This document shows, piece after piece, positions 44,613 to 54,212 of a stretch of 64,000 nt of DNA (position 1 is the first letter of the stretch; the number at the start of each line of letters is the position of its first letter). The stretch lies in assembly GCA_016722025.1 (NCBI GenBank), contig JADKGZ010000020.1, forward strand, positions 16,203 through 80,202. Reading direction: 5' to 3'. A model generated the notes under the pieces. The model worked only from the letters and a program-made list of their open reading frames with translations, did not search any database and was not told the origin of the DNA. The DNA comes from Acidimicrobiaceae bacterium (GTDB taxonomy: Bacteria > Actinomycetota > Acidimicrobiia > Acidimicrobiales > Ilumatobacteraceae). The position numbers and the translations under genes were made by a program.

Positions 44613-45194
44613 CTACACCTGCACGTCGCCGCCCAGCTCACCCGGCGGCGAGCACTCCGGCACGTCATTGCCCTTCACTCCGGCGGTGAAGTCGAGCACG
44701 ACGTTGGTGACCGGCCCGCCACCGACGACGGTTTCCGAGTAGGGCACCAGCTCGAACCTGCGCAGGCTGGCCGTGTACCGACGGCGGTCGGCCAGGACGA
44801 TGCGGTAGTTCTCGGCGAAGAACTCCACTCGCGTGGCGCGTCGTCCTCGTTGTCGACCGGGATCGCGACCAGATCGTCGAGCATGCGCTCGAGGATGTCG
44901 GTGGGCCTGGTCGACGATGTCGGCGCGCTGCACCATCTGCTCGTCGGTGGGGTTGGCGATGTACCCGTCACTGGTGTCGGTGAGCGCTTCGCGCTCTGCC
45001 GATGCCGCACTGCAGACCTGCTCGGCCGCCACTCGCCAGCTCTTGTCCTGCAACTGGTACACGCCCTCGTCGGTGGCGAAGAAGAAGTAGTAGATCCACA
45101 TCGAGGCGACGACGGCACAGCACAGCACCAGCACGGCCTTCACCCATGCGGAAGTGCGCGGGCGCGCGGGTTCGTCGGCAAAGGGAACGTTCAT
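44613..45194 (-). CDS. signal-anchored protein of unknown function (two compensating frameshifts)
   Basis: About 193 residues: Pro/Ala/Arg-rich cytoplasmic N-terminus, one helix (AVLVLCCAVVASMWIYYFFF), and an extracytoplasmic domain. Between about 44835 and 44915 the frame slips and returns; read in the alternative frame the stretch becomes DILERMLDDLVAIPVDNEDDA, which fits. The ending (SETVVGGGPVTNVVLDFTAG) is beta-rich. Coupled to the DoxX gene (ATGA overlap). No family recognised. Confidence 0.6.
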   Translation of the reverse strand: MNVPFADEPARPRTSAWVKAVLVLCCAVVASMWIYYFFFATDEGVYQLQDKSWRVAAEQVCSAASAEREALTDTSDGYIANPTDEQMVQRADIVDQAHRHPRAHARRSGRDPGRQRGRRATRVEFFAENYRIVLADRRRYTASLRRFELVPYSETVVGGGPVTNVVLDFTAGVKGNDVPECSPPGELGGDVQV

Positions 45195-45694
45195 GGCGAC
45201 ACCTTCGGTCGATAGCTGAGTGCAAGCTGCGCCAGCGCCCCGCCGATGCCGAGCAGGCCGCCCAGCAGTGCCCCGCTCCAGCCGGAGAAGTGAATGCCCA
45301 GCGCGTGATCGAGCGACCAGCGACCGGGGCCGGTGGTGGCCACGACCAATGCGACGACGGCGATGGACGCGCAGTACTCCCAGCCCTGGTCGGGCTTGAA
45401 GATGAAGAAGCCCACCTTCCAGTGGGCGACCACGATGGCCACCAGCATCAACCCGATGATGCCGGCTGCGGCGAGCGGCGTGAGGAGACCGGCGGCGAAC
45501 AGCAACCCGGCGCCGATCTCGGTGGTCGCGGCAAGGCGGGCCTGCCACAGCGGCCACTTCATGCCGATGGATCCGAACCAGCGGGCAGTGCCGGCCAGCC
45601 CGCCGCCGCCGAACACCTTGTTGTAGCCGTGGTAGGCGAGGAAGACACCGAACACCGCCCGGAGCACCAACAGGCCGACATCGAGTTGCTGCAT
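45191..45694 (-). CDS. DoxX family membrane protein
   Basis: 167 residues, four helices. LRAVFGVFLAYHGYNKVFGGGG, GSIGMKWPLWQARLAATTEIGAGLLF and WKVGFFIFKPDQGWEY are typical DoxX/DoxD-like segments, a family tied to quinone or thiosulfate redox and to oxidative stress complexes in mycobacteria. The gene overlaps the next by ATGA. TAGCGT (45701-45706) lies 6 nt before the ATG. Confidence 0.88.
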   Translation of the reverse strand: MQQLDVGLLVLRAVFGVFLAYHGYNKVFGGGGLAGTARWFGSIGMKWPLWQARLAATTEIGAGLLFAAGLLTPLAAAGIIGLMLVAIVVAHWKVGFFIFKPDQGWEYCASIAVVALVVATTGPGRWSLDHALGIHFSGWSGALLGGLLGIGGALAQLALSYRPKVSP

Positions 45695-45700
45695 CCCGCC

Positions 45701-45706
45701 ACGCTA
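45701..45706 (-). promoter_or_regulatory. TAGCGT -10 box, leaderless promoter
   Basis: Minus-strand TAGCGT, 6 nt, ATG (45694). Confidence 0.5.
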
Positions 45707-45771
45707 CGGCGTGAGCCGCGCCCGACCATATTCCACGGCCGTTCGTCACACGACGCTGGTAGAACAGCAGG

Positions 45772-47562
45772 GTGGGGGACGGAACAAGCATTCCAAGCGA
45801 CCGCGGTCGTCTGCGGCAGGCGTTCCAGCTGGTTCGCGCGCTCGTTCGCCACCACAAGCGCACGTTCTTCACGGCCGTCGCCGGCGCGGCGGTCTTCGCC
45901 GCGTGCACGGTGCTGTCGGCCATGGTCGTGCGGCTCATCGCCGACGAGGTCAGCGGCCCTCGGTTCAACGAAGGTTCCGTCTCCGCGCGCGAGGTGGTGG
46001 TGGTGCTCGGGGCGCTCATCGTCATCGGCTTCGTCCGCGCCGCGGGTGTGGTGGTGCGGCGCACGTGGGCTGGTCGTACCACCTGGCGGGTCACCGAGTC
46101 GCTCACCACCGAGGTCATCGACCGCCTCACCACTCAACCAGCGCCGTGGCATCGTCGCCAGAGCACCGGCGACCTGATCACCCGGGCCGGCGTGGATGCC
46201 GAAGCTGCCACTGCAGTGCTGGGCCCGCTGCCGTTCGCCTCCGGTGTGGTGGTGCTGGTCGGGCTGTCCAGCGTGTGGCTGCTGCTCACCGACCTGCCGC
46301 TGGGGCTGGCGGCAGTGGCGGTGTTCCCCGGCCTCATCGCGCTCAACGTGGGGTATCAACGTCGGGTCGATCGCTACTACAAGACCGCGCAGGACGAGCT
46401 GGGCAAGCTCAGTGCCGCCGTGCACGAAAGCTTCGATGGCGTGGCGGTGGTGAAGTCGTTCGGTGCGGAAGGCCGCGAGACCGAACGGCTCGCCACCATT
46501 GCTCGCCGCCTGCGCGATGCCCGCCTGGGTGCTGTCACGCTGCGCAGCACGTTCGAGGCGTTGCTCGACGGCATCCCCACGGTGGTCAACATCCTGCTGT
46601 TGGTGGGTGGCGCCTACCGGGTCCGTTCCGGCGACATGACGGTGGGCGAGCTCACCAGCTTCATCTACCTGTTCACCCTGCTCGTCTTCCCGCTGCGCCT
46701 CATCGGCTTCACCCTCTCGGAGGTGCCGCACTCGTTGGCTGGCTGGAACCGCATCCGCGAGCTGCTCGACGAGCCGGTCGTCGCCGACCCGGCGCTCACG
46801 CTGCGTCGCGGCACCGACGGCAGCGTGGTGCTGCGCGACGTGCACTTCAGCCACGACGGCGAACGCGATGTGCTGCATGGTGTCGACGCCACCATTGCGG
46901 GTGGCCGCACCGTGGCAGTGGTGGGTGCAACCGGCGCCGGCAAGACCACCCTGCTGCACCTCATCGCCGGCCTGGTGGCGGCCGACACCGGCAGCGTCAC
47001 CGTGCCGCCCGGTGGTGCCCGGCTGGTGTTCCAAGAGCCCTTCCTGCTGGCCGGCTCCGTGCGCGAGAACATCGCGTTGGGCGTCGACGTGCCGCTCGAT
47101 GCCATCGAGGCAGCGTTGGCGGTGGCAGAGGCTCAGTTCGTGCACGATCTGCCGGCGGGCCTGGAGACCGAGCTGGGTGAGCGCGGCGTGGGCCTGTCGG
47201 GCGGCCAGCGGCAACGCCTGGCGCTGGCGCGTGCACTGGTGCGCCGGCCCACCGTGCTGTTGCTCGACGACACCACCTCGGCGCTCGACCCCACCACCGA
47301 GGCCAAGGTGCTGGCCAACCTTCGCGCCGCGCTCAGCCAGACCACGGTGATCGCCGTCGCCAGCCGGCCGTCCACCATCGCGCTGGCCGACGACGTGCTG
47401 TACCTCGACAACGGCGTCGTGCTGGCCCACGGCCGGCACGACCAGCTGATGAGCTCGGTACCCGCGTACCGCCAGCTCATCGAAGCGTTCGAGCAGGATC
47501 GCGCTCGCCGACGTGGAACCCGTGAGGTCCAGCCGAGGCCCACCCTGCAGGTGCATCCGTGA
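45772..47562 (+). CDS. ABC exporter half-transporter with degenerate ATPase site
   Basis: 596 residues: six-helix ABC1 exporter domain followed by an NBD. Walker A is GATGAGKTT and the signature is LSGGQRQRL, but Walker B reads VLLLDDTTS (Asp in place of the catalytic Glu) and the switch region reads AVASRPST where His is expected. This is the pattern of the non-catalytic half of heterodimeric exporters such as TM287/288. The partner gene follows with a GTGA overlap and has the complementary features. Substrate unknown (drug, lipid or peptide). Confidence 0.9.
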   Translation: MGDGTSIPSDRGRLRQAFQLVRALVRHHKRTFFTAVAGAAVFAACTVLSAMVVRLIADEVSGPRFNEGSVSAREVVVVLGALIVIGFVRAAGVVVRRTWAGRTTWRVTESLTTEVIDRLTTQPAPWHRRQSTGDLITRAGVDAEAATAVLGPLPFASGVVVLVGLSSVWLLLTDLPLGLAAVAVFPGLIALNVGYQRRVDRYYKTAQDELGKLSAAVHESFDGVAVVKSFGAEGRETERLATIARRLRDARLGAVTLRSTFEALLDGIPTVVNILLLVGGAYRVRSGDMTVGELTSFIYLFTLLVFPLRLIGFTLSEVPHSLAGWNRIRELLDEPVVADPALTLRRGTDGSVVLRDVHFSHDGERDVLHGVDATIAGGRTVAVVGATGAGKTTLLHLIAGLVAADTGSVTVPPGGARLVFQEPFLLAGSVRENIALGVDVPLDAIEAALAVAEAQFVHDLPAGLETELGERGVGLSGGQRQRLALARALVRRPTVLLLDDTTSALDPTTEAKVLANLRAALSQTTVIAVASRPSTIALADDVLYLDNGVVLAHGRHDQLMSSVPAYRQLIEAFEQDRARRRGTREVQPRPTLQVHP

Positions 47563-49344
47563 CCGAGCCGATCAGCCGCTGGACCACCGCCGAGACCATC
47601 GGGCGCGGGGTGCGCGCCGCCCCGGCGCTGCGCACCGGTTTCGGGCTCACGCTCGCGCTCGCTCTGGTGGGTGCGGGCGGCCGCGTGGTCATCCCCGATC
47701 CTGGTGCAGCAGGCGATCGACCGTGGCTTCTCGCCGGCGGGCGTTCGCGTCGGCACGGTCACCACCATGGCGGCCATCGCGCTCGTGGCCATCGTGGTCG
47801 CCACGTGGGCGCAGCGCACGGCCGTCGCCCGCCTGGGCCGGCGCAGCGAGGAGGCGCTCTACGGCCTGCGGGTGCGCCTGTTCGAGCACATCCACCGCCT
47901 CAGCATCGCCGACCACAGCGAAGAGCGGAAAGGCGCGCTGGTTGCGCGCGTCACCAGCGACGTCGAGACGCTCGCGCAGTTCTTCCAGTGGGGCGGCCTG
48001 GCGTGGCTGCTCGACGGCACGCTGATGCTGCTGGTGGCCAGCGTGATGCTGGCGTACGACTGGGTGCTGGCGCTCGTCGCCTTCGTGGTGGCAGCGCCGC
48101 TGGGCTACGTGCTGCGACGTGTGCAGAGCCACCTGTCGCGGGCGTACGACGCCGCTCGCGATCGCAACGCCAACGTGATGACCCAGATCAGCGAGCTGGT
48201 CGCCGGCGCCGAGACGCTGCGTGCGTACGACGCCGGGCCGCACTTCGCCGAGCAGGTCGAGCAGGCCAGCCACGAACGATCCAACTCGTTCATCCGTGCC
48301 GGCACCATCGGCGCCTTCCTGTTCCCCTCCGGCGAGGTGTTCAGCGTCTTCACGGTCGCCGCCGTGGTGTCGGTGGGCGTGCTGCGTGGCCCCAGCAGTG
48401 GGCTCACCGCCGGTGCCATGGTCGGCTTCCTGTTCCTCACGTACAAGTTCCTCGAGCCCATCGCCGAGTTCACCGAGGTGCTCGACCAGACCCAGACCGC
48501 AGTTGCCGGCATGCGGCGCGTGCTGGGCGTGCTGGAGATACCCATCGGCCCGCCCGAGCCCGACATGCCGGTGAAGCTGCCTGCCGGTTCGCTGGCCGTC
48601 ACGCTCGATCGTGTCGACTTCAGCTACCGCACCCGCGGCGACGACGACGAGCCGCCGGTGCTGCTGGGCGTGTCGGCGCACATCCCGGCTGGGCAGCAGG
48701 TGGCCGTGGTCGGCGAGACCGGGTCGGGGAAGACCACTCTCGGCCGCCTCATCGCCCGCCTCGCCGACCCCACCGCGGGCACGGTGCTGGTGGGTGGCGT
48801 GTCGCTCACCCGCGTGTCCAACGCCGATCTGCGCACCCGCCTCACGGTGGTGCCGCAGGAGCCGTTCCTCTTCGAGGGCAGCATCGCCGCCAACCTGTCG
48901 TTCGCCCGACCCAAGCTGTCGCCGGCAGATCTGGAAGCGGCGATCGACGACCTCGATCTGCGCGACTGGCTCGACACCCTGCCCGACGGCATCGACACCG
49001 AGGTCGGCCAGCGCGGCACGCAGCTGTCGGCCGGCGAACGCCAGCTGGTGGCGCTCATCCGGGCATCGCTCATCGACCCAGCTGTGCTGGTGCTCGACGA
49101 AGCCACGTCGTCGGTGGATGCGCTCACCGAAGTGCGGCTGTCGCATGCGCTCGAGCGGTTGGCCTCCGGGCGCACCACCATCGCCATCGCTCACCGGCTG
49201 TCCACCGCCGCCCGTGCCGATCGTGTGCTGGTGCTCGATCACGGGCGCCTGGTGCAAGACGGCCCGCACACCGAGCTGGTGCAGCGCGAGGGCGTCTACG
49301 CCCGCATGTACGACGCGTGGGTGGCCGCCACCTCGGCGGGCTGA
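47559..49344 (+). CDS. ABC exporter half-transporter, catalytic partner (frameshift at 47693-47696)
   Basis: About 595 residues. Starts at the GTG overlapping the previous stop; the frame slips in a run of four C at 47693-47696 (three C would read VVIPILVQQAIDRGF, the normal first loop of these exporters). NBD: Walker A GETGSGKTT, Walker B VLVLDEATSS with catalytic Glu, switch His in AIAHRLST, but the signature is LSAGERQL. Its intact Walker B/His pair with the partner's LSGGQ to form the active site, while its own weak signature serves the degenerate site. Confidence 0.9.
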
Positions 49345-49362
49345 GGCCACGCCGCAGCCGGC

Positions 49363-50133
49363 TCAGGGGTGGCGGTGACGGTGCCACGCCGGTGACGCTG
49401 TCGATGGTGCACTGCACCTGCTCGGCGTCGACGAAGGCGCTGGTGGAGAAGCTGGCGGTGGCACCGGGCGCCACCGACCTGACCACGGTCTGATCGGTGT
49501 CGAGCAGCTCGTCACCGTCGCGGTAGCTGACGAAGATGGTGTAGCTGTGCGTGCTGTCGTCGTTGTTCGTGATGGAGCCGTCGAGCCGCACCAACCGATC
49601 GTCGAGGGCGCACCCGGTCACCCGCTCGGTGTGCTCGCCGACGTCGAAGAACTGATCGAGCTCGCGGAGCACCTGCCTGGTGAAGAAGAACCCGACCGTG
49701 GCAGTGCCGAACGCCGCCAGCGACAGCACGATGCCGGCCACCGCGTAGCCATGACCGACGCCGCTACCGGCACGCACGCGCCGCAGCCCGATGATGCCGA
49801 AGACGATGGCGGTGATGGCGCCGCCGGCGCCGAGCACGAAGACGAACGGAATCCAGCCGAATGCGAACGAGCCGAGACCGACCCAGAAGGATGCGAGCGC
49901 GAACCCTTGGCCGATGGCCGGGCCCACGGCCGCCTGCGGTGCGCCCCAGCCGTGGGCCCTGGGGTGACGTGCCCTGGTGTGATGTGCCCTGGTGTGACCG
50001 GTGCGACCTCGTCGATGAAGCGCTGGCCGTTCAGCGATACGTCGGCGGTCCATCGCTGGCCGTTGTAGTAGCGGAACTCGAAGCGCCCGGTGGGGTCGGG
50101 GTGCCAGCCGGCCGGCGCAGATGTCGTTTCCAC
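49363..50133 (-). CDS. DUF2510/DUF4190-type membrane protein (frameshifts near 49955 and 49375)
   Basis: Reconstructed about 255 residues. GTG start; residues 1-30 are a DUF2510 motif (PAGWHPDPTGRFEFRYYNGQRWT), then a TPGH repeat linker, two helices of the DUF4190 type (FGWIPFVFVLGAGGAITAIVFGIIGLRRV and YAVAGIVLSLAAFGTATVGFFF) and a C-terminal extracytoplasmic beta domain resembling FxLYD (LDGSITNNDDSTHSYTIFVSY..VQCTIDSVTG). The last frame runs on into the ABC gene without a stop; a one-base shift gives TGA at 49363, which I take as the end. TAACGT (50140-50145) is 6 nt before the GTG. Confidence 0.7.
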
Positions 50134-50205
50134 ACGGTGACGTTATCGGCGGGGCCCGGTCCGGCCGTGGCGGGTGGCCGTCACCCCTCTACGATCGTCG
50201 GTGCC

Positions 50206-50883
50206 ATGGAACTCGTCCTCATCCGCCACGGCGAGCCCGAGTGGGTTCGCGAAGGCCTCAACGTCGTCAACCCGCCGCTCACCGAACGCGGCCAGATGCA
50301 AGCGCAACGGGTGGGCGCCGAACTGGCCGGCGAGCACTTCGACGAGATCATCATCTCGCCGCTGTTGCGTGCTCGCCAGACCGCAGCCCCGTTGCTGGCC
50401 GCGCTGGGCCGCGACGAGGCAGTCGAGCCGTTCCTGGAGGAGATCCGTGAGCCCAACTGGCACGGCACGCCTTTCGAGTTGGCGCGCACCGCGTACGAGG
50501 AAGACCGATCGCGGGCGGCAGAAGAGCGTTGGGGCGGGCTCACCGGCGGCGAAGCGCCGCGCGACTTCGTCGAGCGCGTGCGTGCCGGCGCCGATGCGTA
50601 CTGGGCCTCGCGGGGCATGCGTCGGGCCAAGCACACGCTGCCGATGTGGCACCTCGACCACACCGACGCGCGAGTGGCCGTGTTCGCACATGCCGGTACC
50701 AATGGTGTGCTGCTGTGCCAGCTCCTCGGCCTCGAGCCGGTGCCGTGGGAGTGGGACCGCTTCGTCACGCACCATGCGTCGATCACGCGACTGTCCACGA
50801 TGGAGATGCGCGACGGCTACACGTTCGCACTCAACCGGCTCAGCGACGTCGAGCACCTGCCCCGCGACGCCCGCACGCTCTGA
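50206..50883 (+). CDS. histidine phosphatase family protein
   Basis: 225 residues. The phosphatase motif LIRHGEPEW holds the catalytic His with its Arg, SPLLRARQTAAPL the second Arg, and VAVFAHAGTNGVLLCQLLG the distal His. A cytosolic phosphoglycerate-mutase-like phosphatase of unknown substrate. A TACGAT box lies 10 nt upstream. Confidence 0.9.
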   Translation: MELVLIRHGEPEWVREGLNVVNPPLTERGQMQAQRVGAELAGEHFDEIIISPLLRARQTAAPLLAALGRDEAVEPFLEEIREPNWHGTPFELARTAYEEDRSRAAEERWGGLTGGEAPRDFVERVRAGADAYWASRGMRRAKHTLPMWHLDHTDARVAVFAHAGTNGVLLCQLLGLEPVPWEWDRFVTHHASITRLSTMEMRDGYTFALNRLSDVEHLPRDARTL

Positions 50884-50918
50884 CGCTGTCGTTACCAGGC
50901 CGCGGTGAGCTGGCAGGG

Positions 50919-52172
50919 CTACCAGGCGCAGCGCAGTCGCTTGATGCCGTTGATGAAGTTGCTCTGCAGGTAGTCGGGCTCGCCGACGGTGTGCAGGGTG
51001 GGCATCCGCCGGCGGATCTCGTCGAACATGACGGTGATCTCGCGGCGAGCGAGGTTGGCCCCCAGGCAGAAGTGCGGGCCACCGGACCCGAAGCCCACCT
51101 GTGCCGGCTGCAGCGACCGCAGCACGTCGAACTTGTACGGGTCGGTGAACACCTTGTCGTCACGGTTGGCCGAGTTGTACCACATCACCAGCTTCTGCCC
51201 TGCGGCGATCTTCTGCCCGCCGACCTCGGTGTCTTCCGTGGCCGTGCGCCGGAAGTGCACCACCGGCGTGGCGTAACGCACGATCTCGTCGACGGCAGTG
51301 CGCGTGTTGGCCTCGAAGTCGTCGAACCACAGTGCGCGCTGGTCGGGGTGGGTGGTGAGCAGGTGCATGCCGTGGCTGATGGCGTTGCGGGTGGTTTCGT
51401 TGCCGGCCACCACGAGCAGGATGAAGAACGAGCCGAACTCCTGGGCGGTGAGGCGCTCGCCGTCGACCTCGGCGTGCATCATGATCGAGGTGAGATCGTC
51501 GCGCGGGGTGGCGAGCCGGTCTTCGCCGAGTGCCTGGGCGTACTGGAACATGCCCATGCCGGCGGCGAAGAGGTCTTCGAAGGTGGTGGTGAACTCAGGG
51601 TCGCCGACGCCGAGGATGATGTTGGTCCAGCGGAAGACCTGCTCTTCGTCGTCGGGAGGAATGCCCATCATCTCGCAGATGATCTGCAGCGGCATCGGTG
51701 CCGCCACCTCGTGCACGAAGTCGCACTCGCGATCGGGGAAGTCGTGCAACAGGCGATCGACCACGCCGGCGGCCTTCACCTTCACATACTCCTCCACACG
51801 AGCGATCTCCTTGGGGGTGAAGCCCTTGGAGACGATGCTGCGCAGGCGGAAGTGCCGTGGGTCGTCCATGCTGATCATCGAGCCGAAGAACTCGGCGATC
51901 TCGATGGGCATGTCGCCGATGTTGACGCCACGACCGCTGGCGAACAGCTGCGGGTTGCGGCTGATGTGCCACACGTCCTCGTGGTTGACGACCGACCAGT
52001 AGCCGGGGCCGCGCGGGAACTGGGCGTCGGGGAAGTCGAACTCTTCCCACCAGCTGATCGGTTGCTGCTGGCGCAACGTGCGGAACGCACCCTCGCGGTA
52101 CTCGCGAGGGGCGATCCAGAACTCGGGATCGGAGAGGTCGAAGGAACCGAGGGCAACATCGGCAGGGGTCAT
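50919..52172 (-). CDS. cytochrome P450 (CYP125/CYP142-like)
   Basis: 417 residues, soluble class I P450. Oxygen-activation helix I has VVAGNETTRN, the ExxR helix contains DEIVRYATP nearby, and the haem-binding loop is GFGSGGPHFCLGANLARRE (Cys thiolate ligand). Overall sequence style is close to mycobacterial CYP125/142, which hydroxylate sterol side chains, but the substrate is a guess. No ferredoxin gene adjoins. TACGCT (52179-52184), 6 nt before the ATG, supports the start. Confidence 0.92.
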   Translation of the reverse strand: MTPADVALGSFDLSDPEFWIAPREYREGAFRTLRQQQPISWWEEFDFPDAQFPRGPGYWSVVNHEDVWHISRNPQLFASGRGVNIGDMPIEIAEFFGSMISMDDPRHFRLRSIVSKGFTPKEIARVEEYVKVKAAGVVDRLLHDFPDRECDFVHEVAAPMPLQIICEMMGIPPDDEEQVFRWTNIILGVGDPEFTTTFEDLFAAGMGMFQYAQALGEDRLATPRDDLTSIMMHAEVDGERLTAQEFGSFFILLVVAGNETTRNAISHGMHLLTTHPDQRALWFDDFEANTRTAVDEIVRYATPVVHFRRTATEDTEVGGQKIAAGQKLVMWYNSANRDDKVFTDPYKFDVLRSLQPAQVGFGSGGPHFCLGANLARREITVMFDEIRRRMPTLHTVGEPDYLQSNFINGIKRLRCAW

Positions 52173-52219
52173 GTGCGGAGCGTAGTGATGGCCCTGCCCG
52201 TGCGCAGGGTCGGGGCCGA

Positions 52220-53254
52220 TCAGGCGTCGCTGACGGTGAACGAGAGCAGTGCCCTCTGCAGCGCTGCCGCCACTTGATCGATCGTGAGCTCGCCGGACGC
52301 CAGCAGTGCGCGATTGAGGAACACCGTGCAACGCACCTTCCAATCGCCACGCACCGCTGCGCCGTGCAGGGTGGCCTCGCCGCTGGCCCCCGCGAGTTGC
52401 TGCACCGCGCCGGAGAGGTCGCCACTGAGCAGCCGGTCGTCGCACCAAGCCGTCGGGGGCATCGGGCAGGATCTCCTCGAGCGAGTCGCCGAACGTGGGT
52501 GACATGTCGAGCGACAGGGCCACGTCGTCGAGCGAGCCACTGACGATCAGGTAGTCGGGGAGCCCTGTGGGGGTGTTGAACGTTGCTCCGGTACCCAGTG
52601 TGACGGCAAGCACCACATCGGGGCCACCGTGGAAGTCGTCGAGGCGCACGCTGACCACCCCGTCGGCGTACTGCAGGCCCGACACGGCAGCAGCGGGGGT
52701 GTCGGGGCTGGTGGTGTCGGGTGGGTCGGTCGCCGGCGGCTCGGTGGTCGGCTCGGGGGTGGCTGGTCGGTGGTCTCGCGGCGGTGCTGTCGTCGGTGCT
52801 GTCGTCGGTGCTGTCGTCGGTCGACTCGTCGGTCGAGCCGTCGAGCGGCGTGAGCACATCGGTGCTCGATTCCCACTCCACTTCGTCGCCGTCGATGGCG
52901 CCGACCAGCGTGCACTCCACGTGCAGCCCACCTCCCTGCGAGGTGCGGTTGCTGGCGAGGTGTCTGCGCCGCGGCCAGGTTGCCGATGCCGCAGCCCACC
53001 TTCTCGCCATCGAGGCTGCGCACACGGAGCACGAGCGTGAACCCGCCGTCGGGAAGTTCGATGCGGTCGTTCCACGGCAGTGCTGTCTCGAACACCTTCT
53101 CGGTGTCACCGACGATGAGCGTGATCTCCGCGCGCGTGGAGTCGCTGCCCGCATCCACGCTCACCATCCACGGTTCGGCGCCGTCGCCGCAGGCGGCGAG
53201 CCCGCCTGCCAGCAGGGCAATCACGCTCACCATCCAACGATTGAAGCCCGCCAT
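52220..53254 (-). CDS. lipoprotein of unknown function (three frameshifts)
   Basis: Reconstructed about 340 residues from frame segments breaking near 52965, 52775 and 52440. Signal with lipobox GLAAC, then a beta-rich domain (AEITLIVGDTEKVFETALPWNDRIELPD), GLHVECTLVGAIDGDEVEWES, an acidic repeat (four DST/DDST units, DNA 52795-52840 a 12-bp tandem repeat), a Thr/Pro linker, a second domain (VSVRLDDFHGGPDVVLAVTLG) and an ending with WKVRCTVFLNRALLASGELTIDQVAAALQ. No family recognised; an exported, lipid-anchored protein. Confidence 0.65.
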
Positions 53255-53365
53255 CGTTCGCTCCTGTCGTGTGCCTGTCGTCGTGTGCCTGTCGTCGTGC
53301 GCCTGCGCTTCGCCAGCGGCAGGGTTTCGGGCAGCGTAGTGCAGCACTGCACCCGGGCCGTTGCC

Positions 53366-53371
53366 TAGGCT
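53366..53371 (+). promoter_or_regulatory. TAGGCT -10 box, leaderless promoter
   Basis: TAGGCT, 6 nt, ATG (53378). Confidence 0.55.
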
Positions 53372-53377
53372 GGTTGC

Positions 53378-54094
53378 ATGCTGCAACCCACCGAGATCGA
53401 TCGACTGCTGGTGGTGATGGCGCACCCCGACGACGTCGACTTCGGCTCGGCCGGCACCATGGCCACGCTCACCGCGCTGGGTGTGCACGTCACGTACTGC
53501 CTGGTCACCGATGGTGATGCCGGCGGCAGCGATCGTTCGATCACGCGCACCGAGATGGCATCGATGCGCCGCAAGGAGCAGACCGCGGCGGCAGCGGTGG
53601 TGGGAGTGCACGACCTGGTGTTCCTCGGTCACCCCGACGGGCGCGTCGTCGCCGATCTGGCGCTGCGCCGCGACATCAGCCGGGTCATCCGCCAAGTGCG
53701 GCCGCAGGTGGTGCTGTGCCAGTCGCCCGACCGCAACCTCGATCGCATCTTCGCCAGCCACCCCGACCACCTGGCTGCCGGCGAAGCCGCGCTCTGCGCC
53801 GTCTACCCCGATTCGCGCAACCCCTTCGCGTTTCCGGAACTGCTGGAGGAAGGCCACGAGCCGTGGTCCGTCGGCGAGGTGTGGCTGTCGGCCCACCCTG
53901 CCATCACCGATGTCGTCGACGTCACCGAGCACATCGAGCGCAAGTTCGAGGCGTTGCTGTGCCATGCCAGCCAACATGTCGACCCTGCCGGCATGCAGGT
54001 GCGAGTGCGGGAGTGGATGGCGGCGACGGCGACGGCCAACGGGTTGCCCGCCGGTCGCTACGCCGAGGGCTACCGGGTGGTGCGGGCGGGCTGA
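53378..54094 (+). CDS. PIG-L family deacetylase
   Basis: 238 residues with the zinc motif VVMAHPDDVDFGSAG (AHPDD) and the later SHPDHLAAGEAA His. This LmbE/MshB/Mca-type fold removes acyl groups from glucosamine-containing compounds, for example in mycothiol biosynthesis or conjugate cleavage. It is similar in length to uncharacterised PIG-L members rather than MshB (about 300). Function beyond deacetylation of an N-acyl sugar is unassigned. Confidence 0.9.
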   Translation: MLQPTEIDRLLVVMAHPDDVDFGSAGTMATLTALGVHVTYCLVTDGDAGGSDRSITRTEMASMRRKEQTAAAAVVGVHDLVFLGHPDGRVVADLALRRDISRVIRQVRPQVVLCQSPDRNLDRIFASHPDHLAAGEAALCAVYPDSRNPFAFPELLEEGHEPWSVGEVWLSAHPAITDVVDVTEHIERKFEALLCHASQHVDPAGMQVRVREWMAATATANGLPAGRYAEGYRVVRAG

Positions 54095-54140
54095 TCCGCT
54101 CTGCCCGGTCGGCGCAGCGAGGGCCACTCGGGTTGCAGCA

Positions 54141-54158
54141 AGCTACCCGCCGGTAGCT
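54141..54158. promoter_or_regulatory. inverted repeat upstream of the thiolase gene
   Basis: AGCTACC, 4-bp spacer CGCC, GGTAGCT, followed immediately by a TACGCT box (54158-54163). It may be an operator over the thiolase promoter. The gene itself also has an AAGGGGA ribosome site. Confidence 0.5.
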
Positions 54159-54212
54159 ACGCTGCGAGGCGTTGTACCGGCCCTCGAGGCTGCAGATCCG
54201 AAGGGGAAGTCC

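Noticed and set aside
47559..49344. Programmed frameshifting in the ABC and other broken genes
   Set aside because: Sites share no slippery sequence with downstream structure; both insertions and losses occur, some in homopolymers, so sequence error is the simpler explanation.
52790..52845. 12-bp tandem repeats (GTCGTCGGTGCT-like) suspected as a small array
   Set aside because: They encode the DST/DDST acidic linker of a lipoprotein. No spacer-repeat structure.
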